A stretch of DNA of 64,000 bases from CAZHJK01 sp964533275. GTDB taxonomy: Bacteria; Bacillota; Clostridia; Eubacteriales; Garciellaceae. Position numbers and translations under genes: made by a program. The notes beneath the pieces were generated by a model. It saw only the letters and a list, made by a program, of their open reading frames with translations, searched no databases and was not told the DNA's origin. Below are positions 51,190 through 61,723 of this stretch, in pieces (positions within the stretch are counted from its first letter, which is position 1; the number at the start of each line of letters is the position of its first letter). Location: contig CAZHJK010000012.1 in NCBI GenBank assembly GCA_964533275.1, positions 1-64,000 on the forward strand. Direction: 5' to 3'.

Positions 51190-53721
51190 CTATTCGTTTA
51201 GATTATTATTGATTGATTTTCTTTGATTAGTTTCTGTTTCCTCTTCTAATCCAAAATAATTGTCCAATACATCTCTTACAATGGTGCCAGCATAGCCACC
51301 ACTGCTCCCCTCTACTATCATAGCAGCTATAGCTATTTGTGGATTCTCATAGGGTGCGAAGGACACAAACCATGCCATAGAATCTGTATCTTCAGAGCCA
51401 TATTGTGCTGAACCAGTTTTTGCTCCTACCCCAATCTCTTGGTGTGGAAAACCATTAAAATCCCTAGCACCTGTGCCCCCAGGCATAGTTACCATTTTCA
51501 TTCCATTTTTTATTGCTTCTAAATTCTTTGGATCGATATCAATCTCATTCATTATAACAGGTTCTATTTCCTCTATTATTTCTCCATTGGGTGATGTGAT
51601 TTTTTGGACTAAATGAGTTTTATAATTTTTACCTCCATTTACCAAGGTTGCAACATAATTAGCCATTTGTATAGGGGTAAGAGAGTTCCCACCTTGACCT
51701 ATAGAAGTATTTAAAGTATCTGCTGGTGTCCACATTCCCTCGGATACATATTGATAAATCTGAAATATTTGTTGAGAATCCCTTATATTATTATTTTGAA
51801 GCTTTTCTGCAACAATAGAATATATTTCATCACTACTAGGCTTTTCTAAATTCCCAACCGCATCAAAAATCTCTTTAGCTATTGCATATGATGTATATAC
51901 CTCTTGCTCATCACCATTTTCATTTATTATTGTACTATTGCCAATAATACCAATGGTGTTCCTTATATAATTAGATGTTGTATACATCCAGCCTTTTGCC
52001 TTAGTAGCTTTAGAGGCTAAAATACCTTGGGATTCTGATATTTCAATACCTGTTCTACTACCTAATCCAAGGTTTCTAGCATATTTTTCTATTGTATCTA
52101 TTCCCTGTCTATTACCAACTTCATAAAAATATACATTACAGGAATCCCTAATGGCAGTTGTAATATTTCTATTCCCATGACCACTTCTTAGCCAACATCT
52201 AAATTTATTACCTCCATAACCTGGGTAGTAACCTCTATCATATACATTCCCCTTAATACTTATTTTATTTTCTTCCAAAGCCCCTACACCAGTAACCATC
52301 TTAAAGGTTGAACCAGGAGGTAGTGCTGCCATGGTAGCATTATTATAAAGAGGGCGAGGGTATAAAGGGTCATTAGTTAAAATATTAAGTTCTTTCCAAT
52401 CCTCTGTAGATATTCCCTTTGAGAAGAGATTTGGGTCATAGGAAGGATAACTAGCTAATGCTAAAATACCCCCGGTATTAACATCAATAGCTACCACTGC
52501 TCCTGATTCCGCATTTGGAGCTTTTCTTCCATTACTTCCCTGTTGTAGACTTTTAATAGTATCTTTCAAGGTTTTTTCTGATGCCTTTTGAAGGTCATAA
52601 TCTATAGTTAAGAATATGTTATTACCTGGAATTGGTATATTCCCTTGTTGACTAAAATTATCCTTAGGTCTACCCCTATAATCAGTAATAACTAGACTTT
52701 CACCATCTGTTCCTCTAAGCTGAGATTCAAATGATCCTTCCAAGCCTTGTGCACCCTTTAAATCTCGCATTTTATATCCACCTTCACTGACATCTGCTTC
52801 ATTTACCTTACTTATATAACCTAAAATATGTGAAGCTAATTTTCCTTCTGGATAGTTTCGTATAGGTTTAGGATTCACTGCTACTCCTGGCATCTCATTT
52901 AATTGGGCTATAATTTCTGCCATTGTTTCCTTCTTTATATCTTCTACTAGCTCTATGGCTTCCCAAGAACGAAAACCCTGACTCTTAATTTTTTCTCTAA
53001 TAAGAAGAATTTTTCTAGCTTCTTCTATTGTATAGTGATTCCCGATTTTATTATTCTCTCTTATTTTATCAAAGGATTCTTGTGCTGTAAGATTATATTC
53101 TTCTTCTTTAAAACCATACCATTTTTTCCAATCTTCTTCTTGTTTTTCATAGCTAAACATAGGTGAAGGCTCTAACGATATAGGAATATTTTCATTTAAG
53201 TGTACCTTTGTAATTGCCTCAATAGCCAATTCATTACTGACATCTGATTTAACATAATATCTTTCTCTTAGGATATCAATGGTTTCATTTGCAGTTGCAT
53301 CAAGAGGAATATCATGAGAATTCTTCCATTCTTGTTCTTCTATTTCAAAGGTGAAAACTAAACTTTCGTCTTCTTGGAATAAAATAGGGAATTCATCCTC
53401 GTATTCCTCTTGATGTTTATCTAAAATTTTTGTCAACATTAGAATCATTTCATTTCTTTTATCTTCATCCATTTGAGTATAGAGCATCTCAACTGAATAT
53501 CCAATCCTGTTTGTGGCAAGAGTATAACCCTCATTAGTATATATCTTTCCTCTTTCAGCAGGTGAAATTATATGTCGTAACATCTTATTTTCAGCAATTT
53601 CACTGTACTTTTCTCCCTCTACAATTTGTAATTGAGCTAATCGAAAAAGAAAAGCCGCTATGATAATTGTTATAATTAAAAAAATAAATTTAAATCTATA
53701 TTTGTTTTTTTCTATTATCAT
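51190..53721 (-). CDS. mrdA: Penicillin-binding protein 2 (class B transpeptidase)
   Basis: A class B PBP that cross-links peptidoglycan during elongation with RodA and MreBCD. The 843-residue product has one N-terminal membrane helix (about 11-27), a dimerisation/pedestal domain with a long charged insertion (about 85-275), and a transpeptidase domain with Ser471 in STFK, S527CN and K768TG. A further insertion of about 95 residues (575-668) splits the transpeptidase domain between SxN and KTG. ATG at 53721 follows AAGGTGATTAA. It lies after mreD with 14 bp, one operon with mreBCD. Longer than most PBP2 proteins. Confidence 0.9.
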   Translation of the reverse strand: MIIEKNKYRFKFIFLIITIIIAAFLFRLAQLQIVEGEKYSEIAENKMLRHIISPAERGKIYTNEGYTLATNRIGYSVEMLYTQMDEDKRNEMILMLTKILDKHQEEYEDEFPILFQEDESLVFTFEIEEQEWKNSHDIPLDATANETIDILRERYYVKSDVSNELAIEAITKVHLNENIPISLEPSPMFSYEKQEEDWKKWYGFKEEEYNLTAQESFDKIRENNKIGNHYTIEEARKILLIREKIKSQGFRSWEAIELVEDIKKETMAEIIAQLNEMPGVAVNPKPIRNYPEGKLASHILGYISKVNEADVSEGGYKMRDLKGAQGLEGSFESQLRGTDGESLVITDYRGRPKDNFSQQGNIPIPGNNIFLTIDYDLQKASEKTLKDTIKSLQQGSNGRKAPNAESGAVVAIDVNTGGILALASYPSYDPNLFSKGISTEDWKELNILTNDPLYPRPLYNNATMAALPPGSTFKMVTGVGALEENKISIKGNVYDRGYYPGYGGNKFRCWLRSGHGNRNITTAIRDSCNVYFYEVGNRQGIDTIEKYARNLGLGSRTGIEISESQGILASKATKAKGWMYTTSNYIRNTIGIIGNSTIINENGDEQEVYTSYAIAKEIFDAVGNLEKPSSDEIYSIVAEKLQNNNIRDSQQIFQIYQYVSEGMWTPADTLNTSIGQGGNSLTPIQMANYVATLVNGGKNYKTHLVQKITSPNGEIIEEIEPVIMNEIDIDPKNLEAIKNGMKMVTMPGGTGARDFNGFPHQEIGVGAKTGSAQYGSEDTDSMAWFVSFAPYENPQIAIAAMIVEGSSGGYAGTIVRDVLDNYFGLEEETETNQRKSINNNLNE

Positions 53722-53735
53722 TTAATCACCTTTGC

Positions 53736-54224
53736 TTATTTAATTAGGTTCCATTCGCTCAGCTTTAAAAAAAATGGGTAGATAAATATTACTAAAATTG
53801 CATTAAAAATAACTGATAAACTAGTATAATCCTTAATATATATAGAAATAGAAAAATCAATACCACTTAGATATCGAATCAAGTAAAAAATCCCATGATA
53901 ACATAGTGTTCCTATGATAGTAAAAAGAAATGGAATTATTCTATTTTCCTTATATACACGCTCACTTGCCAAACCCATTAAATAGCCTATGAGCATATAG
54001 GGTAGAGCATGGAGCCCTAATACCCTTCCAAAAAGTATATCAGATAATAGTCCACCTATTAAGCCAAGAATAATACCTTCTCTTTTACCATAAATTAAAC
54101 CCATGGAAATTATAGTAATTAAAACTATATCCGGTGTCACTCCCCTTATTTTTAGAAAAGGAAATATTGTCGATTCTATAATAATTTCAATCATCAATAA
54201 TAGGGATAGAATAAATATTCTCAC
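53736..54224 (-). CDS. mreD: Rod shape-determining protein MreD
   Basis: An integral membrane protein linking MreC to the elongation machinery. The 162-residue product has five or six helices and the family segment PDIVLITIISMGLIYGKREG followed by GLIGGLLSDILFGRVLG. Start is GTG 54224 after AAGGAGAAAAAAA. It lies between mreC and the PBP2 gene. Confidence 0.93.
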   Translation of the reverse strand: MRIFILSLLLMIEIIIESTIFPFLKIRGVTPDIVLITIISMGLIYGKREGIILGLIGGLLSDILFGRVLGLHALPYMLIGYLMGLASERVYKENRIIPFLFTIIGTLCYHGIFYLIRYLSGIDFSISIYIKDYTSLSVIFNAILVIFIYPFFLKLSEWNLIK

Positions 54225-54239
54225 TTTTTTTCTCCTTAC

Positions 54240-55052
54240 CTATTTTTTCTTAAGGATAAAAACCTCATTAAGTTGCTTAAAGTCCACTGCAGGGCTTATA
54301 ATAACGGTTTTTTCTAACATACCTTCTTCTTTTATTACACTTTCAACTTCTCCAATAATAATATTATCTGGATAGATTCCTCCTAACCCAGATGTTACAA
54401 TAATATCACCAGGTATTAATTTTGCATCCGGATCAATAAAACCCTCTAATGTTTTGTCAATGCTCCCCTGTATCCTGATATAGTCTCCTGTTCTGGAGGA
54501 TACTCCATTAACCATACTCCCTATATCTGAAATAGCGAGGACCTTTGAAGTGCCACTTGCGACTTCAACAACCTTGCCTACTAATCCTTCACTGATGCTT
54601 ACTGCCATATTTTTTTGGATCCCATCCTTTGAACCCTTATCAATAACAAATACATTAAACCAAACCTCAGGATCAATAGATACTATATCAGCTACGATAT
54701 AATCATATTGCGGATTATTTTTTTGATAATTTAATAAACTAGTTAATCTTTCATTTTCATTTTTTATGGTTTCTAAATCTACCTGTTGTTGTTTTAATAC
54801 CTTTACTTCTTCTTCTAGCTCCTTATTAGTTTCCTTTAAAGTTCCAATTTCTATTATAGAACCAAAAAAATTCTTAACATATTGAGAACCAGTAAATATA
54901 GTTTTTTGCACTGGTACCATAGCTTTACTTATTAGTCCCTCTACAGAGGATACAGTTTCTCTACCCTGGGAAGTAAAGGATATTAAAATAATTAGTATGA
55001 TAGCAACAAAAGTTACTATCATACCAAATTTATGATTTTTCATCCAATTCAA
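54240..55052 (-). CDS. mreC: Rod shape-determining protein MreC
   Basis: MreC is a bitopic scaffold of the elongasome. The 270-residue product has a membrane helix (about 11-28), a coiled coil (about 68-105, ELEEEVKVLKQQQVDLETIKNE without its ends), and the periplasmic beta-domain (DPEVWFNVFVIDKGSKDG, GLVGKVVEVA, VTSGLGGIYPDNI). Start assigned to TTG 55052, 5-6 nt after GGGGTG; ATG 55043 is possible. Confidence 0.95.
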   Translation of the reverse strand: MNWMKNHKFGMIVTFVAIILIILISFTSQGRETVSSVEGLISKAMVPVQKTIFTGSQYVKNFFGSIIEIGTLKETNKELEEEVKVLKQQQVDLETIKNENERLTSLLNYQKNNPQYDYIVADIVSIDPEVWFNVFVIDKGSKDGIQKNMAVSISEGLVGKVVEVASGTSKVLAISDIGSMVNGVSSRTGDYIRIQGSIDKTLEGFIDPDAKLIPGDIIVTSGLGGIYPDNIIIGEVESVIKEEGMLEKTVIISPAVDFKQLNEVFILKKK

Positions 55053-55069
55053 AATTTCACCCCATCTGC

Positions 55070-56107
<1,038 letters not shown>

Positions 56108-56126
56108 CTATTTGTCAGCTGTTATA

Positions 56127-56828
56127 TTATAACATTCCCATTTCTTTAAAACTTATATAATTCCCATCACCTATTACAATATGATCAATAACTTTTATAC
56201 CTATAATTTCTCCTGCATCTAATAATCTTCTTGTTATGGATTTATCTTCAGCGCTCGGTGTTGGATCGCCACTAGGATGATTATGCGCAAGTATAATTGA
56301 AGTACTGTTTTTCCTAATAGCGTTCTTAAAAACTTCTCGTGGATGTACTAAAGAAGCATTTACTATACCCTTTGTGATATTTTCCACATCCAATACCATA
56401 TTTTTTGTATTAAGTAATACTACATTAAAATGCTCCTGGGTAAGATATTTCATTTCTTCCATTAAATACTCAACTACATCTAAAGGTTTTTCAATTATCA
56501 TATTAATAGGACTTTGAGTAGATAATCTTCGACCTAACTCCAGTGCAGCCTTTATTTGAGTTGCCTTTGCTATGCCTATACCCTTAAACTTACTTATTTC
56601 ACTTATTGTAGCACCAAATAAAAACCTAAGTCCTTGTTTTTGATTCTTTATTAATTGATGTGCTAAAGAGATAGCAGTATGACTTCTACTACCTGAGCCC
56701 AATATTATTGCAAGTAATTCAGCATCAGATAAGTTTCTCTCCCCAATTTTTATAAGCTTTTCTCTAGGTCTTTCTTCTTCTGGGAATTCTTTAATGGTCA
56801 TATGTTGTTCATAAATACGCTCCCGCAT
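56127..56828 (-). CDS. radC: RadC family JAB-domain protein
   Basis: RadC proteins carry a JAB1/MPN+ metalloprotease-like domain; despite the name, a DNA repair role is not proven. The 233-residue product has an N-terminal UPF0758 part (MTIKEFPEEERPREKL), a helix-hairpin-helix (FKGIGIAKATQIKA) and the metal motif LAHNHPSGDPTPSAED with upstream Glu in VHPREVFKNA. ATG at 56828 follows AAGAGGTGGAAAG. Between maf and mreB, as in Bacillus. Confidence 0.94.
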   Translation of the reverse strand: MRERIYEQHMTIKEFPEEERPREKLIKIGERNLSDAELLAIILGSGSRSHTAISLAHQLIKNQKQGLRFLFGATISEISKFKGIGIAKATQIKAALELGRRLSTQSPINMIIEKPLDVVEYLMEEMKYLTQEHFNVVLLNTKNMVLDVENITKGIVNASLVHPREVFKNAIRKNSTSIILAHNHPSGDPTPSAEDKSITRRLLDAGEIIGIKVIDHIVIGDGNYISFKEMGML

Positions 56829-56871
56829 CTTTCCACCTCTTCACCCATTTAATTAATAGACTAATTAGGTA

Positions 56872-57453
56872 TTATAATGAAAAAATATTAAAATCAAATT
56901 CCCTTAAAAGATCGTCCAAGAGGCTAATTGGTAAACCAACCACATTAAAGTAATCCCCATAGACTTCCTTTACTAATAAAGCTCCTAATCCTTGTATGGC
57001 ATATGAACCTGCTTTATCCCAACATTCACCCGAAGCTATGTAACAGTCAATTTCCTGTATACCATAATTTCTCATAGTAACATCGGTGATTTGATGATTT
57101 GTACTTTTTTTATTATCTGATGTATCAACCACTGCTACTCCAGTAATTACTTGATGGCTTTTTCCTGATAACTTACTTAGCATCTGCTTTGCTTCTTGTA
57201 TATTGGATGGTTTTCCTAATATCTCGTCTTGAACCACCATTGTATCTGCTCCAATTACAAGTGCCTCACCCTGTATTTTTCCTGCTACATCCATTGCTTT
57301 ATTCAATGCTATAGTTTTAACATTATCTATTATTGTTTTTTTATTATCTATTTCTTCTTTTATTTCACTAGGAAGAATCTCAAATTTCAAACCAATTTGT
57401 TTTAATATATCTTTTCTACGGGGAGATTGTGATGCTAATACTATTCTTTTCAT
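56872..57453 (-). CDS. maf: Maf family nucleotide pyrophosphatase
   Basis: Maf proteins hydrolyse non-canonical or pyrimidine nucleoside triphosphates and affect septum formation. The 193-residue product begins IVLASQSPRRKDILKQIG, with ALVIGADTMVVQDEILGKP and SYAIQGLGALLVKEVYGDYFNVVGLP as the conserved core. ATG at 57453 follows AAGATAGGTGATTTT. Cotranscribed with radC and mreB. Confidence 0.95.
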   Translation of the reverse strand: MKRIVLASQSPRRKDILKQIGLKFEILPSEIKEEIDNKKTIIDNVKTIALNKAMDVAGKIQGEALVIGADTMVVQDEILGKPSNIQEAKQMLSKLSGKSHQVITGVAVVDTSDNKKSTNHQITDVTMRNYGIQEIDCYIASGECWDKAGSYAIQGLGALLVKEVYGDYFNVVGLPISLLDDLLREFDFNIFSL

Positions 57454-57461
57454 AAAATCAC

Positions 57462-57725
57462 CTATCTTTTATAAAAGATAAATAAGCCAAGAAGTATGCC
57501 TAATACACTTCCTAAATTTATATTGATTACCATACCAAAGGATAATTTTAAAACATTTAGATTAATAATATTCCATGGGTTTCCTTGGGAGCCTAGAATG
57601 CTTATTGGATAATTATAATCAAATATTGAGAGATAATTTTTTAGTAAATCTCCTATAAAACCTCCCACTATCATAGATCCAACAATTGTGATTATTAATA
57701 AAAGCGCATTCTTCCTATTTTTCAT
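57462..57725 (-). CDS. DUF4321 family small membrane protein
   Basis: An 87-residue protein with two membrane helices (about 7-25 and 60-82), resembling the DUF4321 proteins found next to maf in Clostridia. The IIGGFIGDL-type Gly-rich first helix (GSMIVGGFIGDLL) and the ININLGSVLGILLG second helix fit. Start at ATG 57725 after GAGGGGGAGAGTT; longer starts lack a ribosome site. Function unknown. Confidence 0.78.
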   Translation of the reverse strand: MKNRKNALLLIITIVGSMIVGGFIGDLLKNYLSIFDYNYPISILGSQGNPWNIINLNVLKLSFGMVININLGSVLGILLGLFIFYKR

Positions 57726-57835
57726 AACTCTCCCCCTCATAGTAAAACCTACCATAAACTATTATACCAATCTTTTTTATTTAAATAAAAGATTTCTATA
57801 AAAAATTTTTTATCAAATAAAGGAAATTTTTCATC

Positions 57836-58219
57836 CTAATAGGTGGTACTATCTAAATCATCTTTGCCATCCATAAATCCTTCTACTCTAATAGTAACAT
57901 TATTAGGAAGACATACCGAAATTTCTCCTGGTGCATCAAGATTTCCTATTCTAATACAGTCCTTATCAGGACAAGTAGCTTCAATAAATTTAATACTACC
58001 TTGGTTAACCTCTACTATATTATAATTATCGTCGTTTTCAACCTTAATTGTATAGGTCTTATCTACCTCTGTTAAATTAATTACTTCTTGTTCTACACCG
58101 CTAACTTCAATTATCCCATAAAGTACTTGAGTTTGATTTTTAATATAGGTTAATACACCTATTGAAAATAAGCTAATTGCAATAATTGATACTATTAAAA
58201 TCTTATCCCACTTTGTCAT
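57836..58219 (-). CDS. NusG domain II-containing membrane-anchored protein
   Basis: A 127-residue protein with one N-terminal membrane helix (about 5-23) and an extracytoplasmic NusG-domain-II-like fold. Its two Cys in EATCPDKDCIRIGNLDAPGE and the SVCLPNNVTIRVEG close are typical. Such proteins are often encoded next to ApbE and Rnf-type flavoprotein genes, as here. Start at ATG 58219 or GTG 58231; spacing to GGTGG favours neither strongly. Role unknown, perhaps linked to extracytoplasmic flavin or redox maturation. Confidence 0.82.
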   Translation of the reverse strand: MTKWDKILIVSIIAISLFSIGVLTYIKNQTQVLYGIIEVSGVEQEVINLTEVDKTYTIKVENDDNYNIVEVNQGSIKFIEATCPDKDCIRIGNLDAPGEISVCLPNNVTIRVEGFMDGKDDLDSTTY

Positions 58220-58243
58220 AATTATAAACACACCACCTAATAT

Positions 58244-59269
58244 CTATAACTGGTTTTTAACATTTTCTAAATATTCTTTTGCGCCCTCTGTCATAATTAT
58301 CTTTAATTCCTTAGTAACTATTATCGCTTCTACTCCTTCCAAATCCTCAATAATTTTTTGTCCCTTTTGACTTCCTAATACAAAAACACTAGTTGATAAT
58401 CCATCTGCATCCATTGAATTATCAGTAATAATAGAAACTCCTATAATATCAGTTCTTGATGGTTTTCCAAGCTTTGCATCAAAAATATGGTGGTAACGAA
58501 TATCTTGGTTTATAAAAAATCTTTCATAATCCCCTGAGGTTACTACAGTATCACCATCCTGCAATTTTGTTGTAGTAAAATGACTACCTCTAGCCTCTCT
58601 TGGATGTCTTAATCCTACTCTCCAGGGACGATTTTTTTGTGGATTCTCACCTAAAACCTTTATATTTCCACCAACATTAACTAAAGCATTTTCTATTCCC
58701 ATTCCCTTAAAAGTAGATATTATTTTATCAGCGGCAAATCCCTTTGCTATTCCGCCTAAATCTATTTTCATATCTTCTTTTTTTAGAAATATACTATTTT
58801 CCTCTTTATTTAGCACGATATTTTTATAGTTTACTAAAGATAATTTTTCTTTTATCTCATTTTCACTAGGAACTCTTTGGTCATCTTTTCCAATATTCCA
58901 AAGTTCAGTAATGGGTGCAATACTAATATCAAAACTACCTTCTGTCAATTCAGAAAAATATAGTCCCCTGCTTATTACTTCAAAGGTATCATCGCTTACT
59001 TCTACTTTTTCAATTCCTGCCTGTGAATTTATTTTATTTACTTCACTATTATCTATACTTAAACTCATTTTTTGTTCTATATCTATCATTATTTCTTTTG
59101 CTTTTTCAATTCCTTCCTCAGCCTGCTCTCCAAAAACAATAAAATCTGTAATTGTCCCCATTCCATTATGGCTTGCTTTTACAGGTTCATTATTTTCTTG
59201 AGAATTATTACAAGCCGTAGCAATCAATAATATAAATATAATTATTAATATATTTTTTATTTTCAACAT
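58244..59269 (-). CDS. apbE: FAD:protein FMN transferase ApbE (lipoprotein)
   Basis: ApbE attaches FMN to a Thr of RnfG and RnfD outside the membrane. The 341-residue product has a lipoprotein signal with lipobox LIATAC (Cys20). Family segments are GTITDFIVFGEQAEEGI, FDISIAPITELWNIG, KIDLGGIAKGFAADKI, ALVNVGGNIKVLGENP and a later DADGLSTSVFVLG. ATG at 59269 follows GACAGGAGGGTGA. It sits next to the rnf operon, whose RnfG and RnfD are its expected substrates, but has a separate promoter after the rnf terminator. Confidence 0.95.
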   Translation of the reverse strand: MLKIKNILIIIFILLIATACNNSQENNEPVKASHNGMGTITDFIVFGEQAEEGIEKAKEIMIDIEQKMSLSIDNSEVNKINSQAGIEKVEVSDDTFEVISRGLYFSELTEGSFDISIAPITELWNIGKDDQRVPSENEIKEKLSLVNYKNIVLNKEENSIFLKKEDMKIDLGGIAKGFAADKIISTFKGMGIENALVNVGGNIKVLGENPQKNRPWRVGLRHPREARGSHFTTTKLQDGDTVVTSGDYERFFINQDIRYHHIFDAKLGKPSRTDIIGVSIITDNSMDADGLSTSVFVLGSQKGQKIIEDLEGVEAIIVTKELKIIMTEGAKEYLENVKNQL

Positions 59270-59293
59270 TCACCCTCCTGTCAATCTTATATA

Positions 59294-59322
59294 AGTTTAA
59301 CATTCACTCTTATCTAAAACAA
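59294..59322 (-). promoter_or_regulatory. Possible SigA promoter of apbE
   Basis: TTGTTT (59317-59322), 17 nt, TAAACT (59294-59299), 24 nt before the ATG. Confidence 0.45.
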
Positions 59323-59329
59323 GCTTATA

Positions 59330-59436
59330 AACTTAAAAAATACACAATTAAATCACAAGAAAGCATGCAAAATGCGCACGAACATGTGAAGCAGGAAAAT
59401 TTGGTCCCTTGCGAGCAAGACGAACTTTCTTCTTCA
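59330..59436. other. Unassigned sequence between rnfB terminator and apbE
   Basis: About 100 bases richer in GC than the surroundings, with GCATGC, TGCGCAC and CTTGCGAGCAAG partial palindromes. No open frame with a ribosome site. It looks like a remnant or an interspersed element; no second copy was seen in the window. Confidence 0.3.
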
Positions 59437-59482
59437 TAAAAAAACCAGCAACTGAGAACCATATTATATGGGTCAGTGCTGG
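59437..59482 (-). terminator. Terminator of the rnf operon
   Basis: CCAGCA (59445-59450) pairs with TGCTGG (59477-59482), continued by CTGA/TCAG inside, and TTTTTTTAT follows on the minus strand, 21 nt after the rnfB stop. Confidence 0.8.
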
Positions 59483-59502
59483 ATTATTATAATTTATCTC
59501 AC

Positions 59503-60483
59503 TTATTTTAATGTAATAGCATCCTTAGGACATTTTTCTTCACATACACCACAACCTACACATTTATCCTCTAAAACAATATGAGCTTGTTTTACTTCTC
59601 CTTCAATAGCTTCTACAGGACAATTTTTCTTACATATAGTACATTTTATACAATTATCCTGATTTATAAAAGCTTTTTTGCGATTTGCAAAATTTGCATA
59701 GATAGCATTGGTAGGACATTTTTCTGCACAAATCATACAATTAGTACACTTATCATAATTTATATAAGCCAAATTATCCTTAAACTCCATTGCATCGAAT
59801 GGACAAGCCTTTACACAGATTTTACAACCAATACATCCTACAACACAAGAATTCTTTACTTCTTTTCCCTTATCCTTAGAATTACATAAAACTCGCACCT
59901 CTTTTGATACAGGAACAAGGTCAATAACTAATTTTGGACAAGCATCTACGCATATCCCACAGGCTGTACATTTTTCTTCATCTACTTCAGCAACGCCATT
60001 CTCATTTACATGAATTGCATCAAATGGACATAGATTTTCGCATGTTCCCAATCCAAGACATCCATATTGACATTCCTTGCTACCACCGGCTATCATTGAT
60101 GCTGCTCTACAATCTGTAATTCCATAATATTTATATTTTTCCTTTGCATTGGTATTTGTACCATTACAAATGACCCTTGCAACCATCTTTTCAGAAGTGG
60201 AAGGTTCTATGCCCATAATAGTTCCTACATTAGCAGTAGTATCCGCACCACCAACAGGACAACCATCTATAGGAGCTTCCCCAGCAACAACTGCTGCTGC
60301 AAAAGCATCACAACCAGGATAACCGCATCCTCCACAATTTGCCCCTGGTAATACATCCCTTACCTTGGAAACCCTGGGATCAGTTTCAATGGCAAATATT
60401 TTAGAAGCATAGGCTAAACCTCCTCCAAATAGAAGACCCATCCCTCCTAAGCTGATTACAGGCCAAAGGATTTGCTCTATCAT
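59503..60483 (-). CDS. rnfB: Rnf complex subunit RnfB
   Basis: RnfB is the multi-cluster iron-sulfur subunit that takes electrons from ferredoxin. The 326-residue product has a membrane helix (about 4-25), the N-terminal NCGGCGYPGCDAF cluster motif, and six further four-Cys ferredoxin patterns (for example CTACGICVDACP, CIGCKICVKACP, CTNCMICAEKCP, CIKCTICKKNCP, CVGCGVCEEKCP). This is the long clostridial type, larger than the proteobacterial one. ATG at 60483 follows AGAGGTGCTTATAA. Last gene of rnfCDGEAB. Confidence 0.97.
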   Translation of the reverse strand: MIEQILWPVISLGGMGLLFGGGLAYASKIFAIETDPRVSKVRDVLPGANCGGCGYPGCDAFAAAVVAGEAPIDGCPVGGADTTANVGTIMGIEPSTSEKMVARVICNGTNTNAKEKYKYYGITDCRAASMIAGGSKECQYGCLGLGTCENLCPFDAIHVNENGVAEVDEEKCTACGICVDACPKLVIDLVPVSKEVRVLCNSKDKGKEVKNSCVVGCIGCKICVKACPFDAMEFKDNLAYINYDKCTNCMICAEKCPTNAIYANFANRKKAFINQDNCIKCTICKKNCPVEAIEGEVKQAHIVLEDKCVGCGVCEEKCPKDAITLK

Positions 60484-60507
60484 TTATAAGCACCTCTTTC
60501 CTCTATT

Positions 60508-61083
60508 CTATAATAGTCCTTGAAAACCTAAAAATGCAATTGACATTAATCCTGCTGTAATAAGTGCTACTGGGAACCCTTTTAAAACATCAGGTACTGA
60601 AGACAGTTCTAGACGCTCTCTAATACCTGCAAATAATACAATAGCTAAGGTAAATCCTAGTGCAGCCCCTACTCCATTGAAAATAGTTTCAAGTAAGTTA
60701 TACCCACTTTCAATATTTAAGATAGCCACCCCTAATACAGCACAATTTGTTGTAATCAATGGTAGATATACACCTAATGCTTGATAAAGAGTTGGACTAA
60801 CTTTTTGAATAATCATTTCAACTAGTTGTACTAAAGCTGCAATAACTAGAATAAAGGCAATAGTTTGCATATATTCTATTTCTAATGGAACTAAAATCAA
60901 TTCTTGTACAATATACGTAATCGCTGAAGCTATTGCCATAACAAATGTTACAGCCATTCCCATTCCTGTTGCAGTTTCAACCTGTTTTGAAACCCCTAGG
61001 AAGGGACAAATACCTAAAAATCTTGCTAGTACAAAGTTATTTACTAAAATAGAGCTTACTAAAATAATCAAAAGTCCAGTCAA
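60508..61083 (-). CDS. rnfA: Rnf complex subunit RnfA
   Basis: A membrane subunit with six helices that, paired with RnfE, holds an iron-sulfur centre within the membrane. The 191-residue product has NNFVLARFLGICPFLGVS and VYLPLITTNCAVLGVAIL, the two inverted-repeat cysteine segments of the family. Start is TTG 61083 after GGGGAGGAGAAATT. Between rnfE and rnfB. Confidence 0.96.
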   Translation of the reverse strand: MTGLLIILVSSILVNNFVLARFLGICPFLGVSKQVETATGMGMAVTFVMAIASAITYIVQELILVPLEIEYMQTIAFILVIAALVQLVEMIIQKVSPTLYQALGVYLPLITTNCAVLGVAILNIESGYNLLETIFNGVGAALGFTLAIVLFAGIRERLELSSVPDVLKGFPVALITAGLMSIAFLGFQGLL

Positions 61084-61101
61084 AATTTCTCCTCCCCTTT
61101 C

Positions 61102-61695
61102 CTATTGAGTTTTTTGGGTCATCTTGTTCAATAGACCTAATAATAGACCTAATGTTAAAAATGCTCCAGGTGGCAATATCATAATTAATGCTGGTTCAAA
61201 TCCTGCACCGAAAACAGAAATACCAAAAATGCTTCCTGCACCAAGTAGCTCTCTAATGCTAGCCAAAATAGTAAGCGCAAGTGTAAATCCAAGTCCCATT
61301 CCTAATCCATCAGCTATGGAAGAAACTACACCATTTTTAGATGCAAAGGATTCTGCCCTTGCTAAAATAATACAATTTACAACGATTAATGGGATAAACA
61401 AACCCAAAGATTTATCTAGTGCTGGCAGATATGCCTTCATTAACATTCCTATTATGGTAACGAATGAGGCTATAACTACTATAAAAGAAGGGATACGAAT
61501 TTTAGCTGGAATTAAGTCCTTAATTAATGCTATAACAGCATTGGAACCTACTAATACAGCTGCTGTAGCTAATCCCATACCTAAACCATTGATAGCAGCA
61601 GTAGTAACAGCAAGAGTAGGACACATTCCCAATAATAATCTAAAAATAGGATTCTCCTTTATAATGCCATTCATAAAAATTTTTCCAAGTTTCAA
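61102..61695 (-). CDS. rnfE: Rnf complex subunit RnfE
   Basis: The membrane partner of RnfA. The 197-residue product shows NPIFRLLLGMCPTLAVT and LGLFIPLIVVNCIILARAE with the matching Cys residues and six helices. I place the start at TTG 61695, 8 nt after TAGGAGG; the GTG at 61704 overlaps that site. Between rnfG and rnfA. Confidence 0.95.
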   Translation of the reverse strand: MKLGKIFMNGIIKENPIFRLLLGMCPTLAVTTAAINGLGMGLATAAVLVGSNAVIALIKDLIPAKIRIPSFIVVIASFVTIIGMLMKAYLPALDKSLGLFIPLIVVNCIILARAESFASKNGVVSSIADGLGMGLGFTLALTILASIRELLGAGSIFGISVFGAGFEPALIMILPPGAFLTLGLLLGLLNKMTQKTQ

Positions 61696-61723
61696 AAGCT
61701 TCACCTCCTATAGGTTTAAATCA

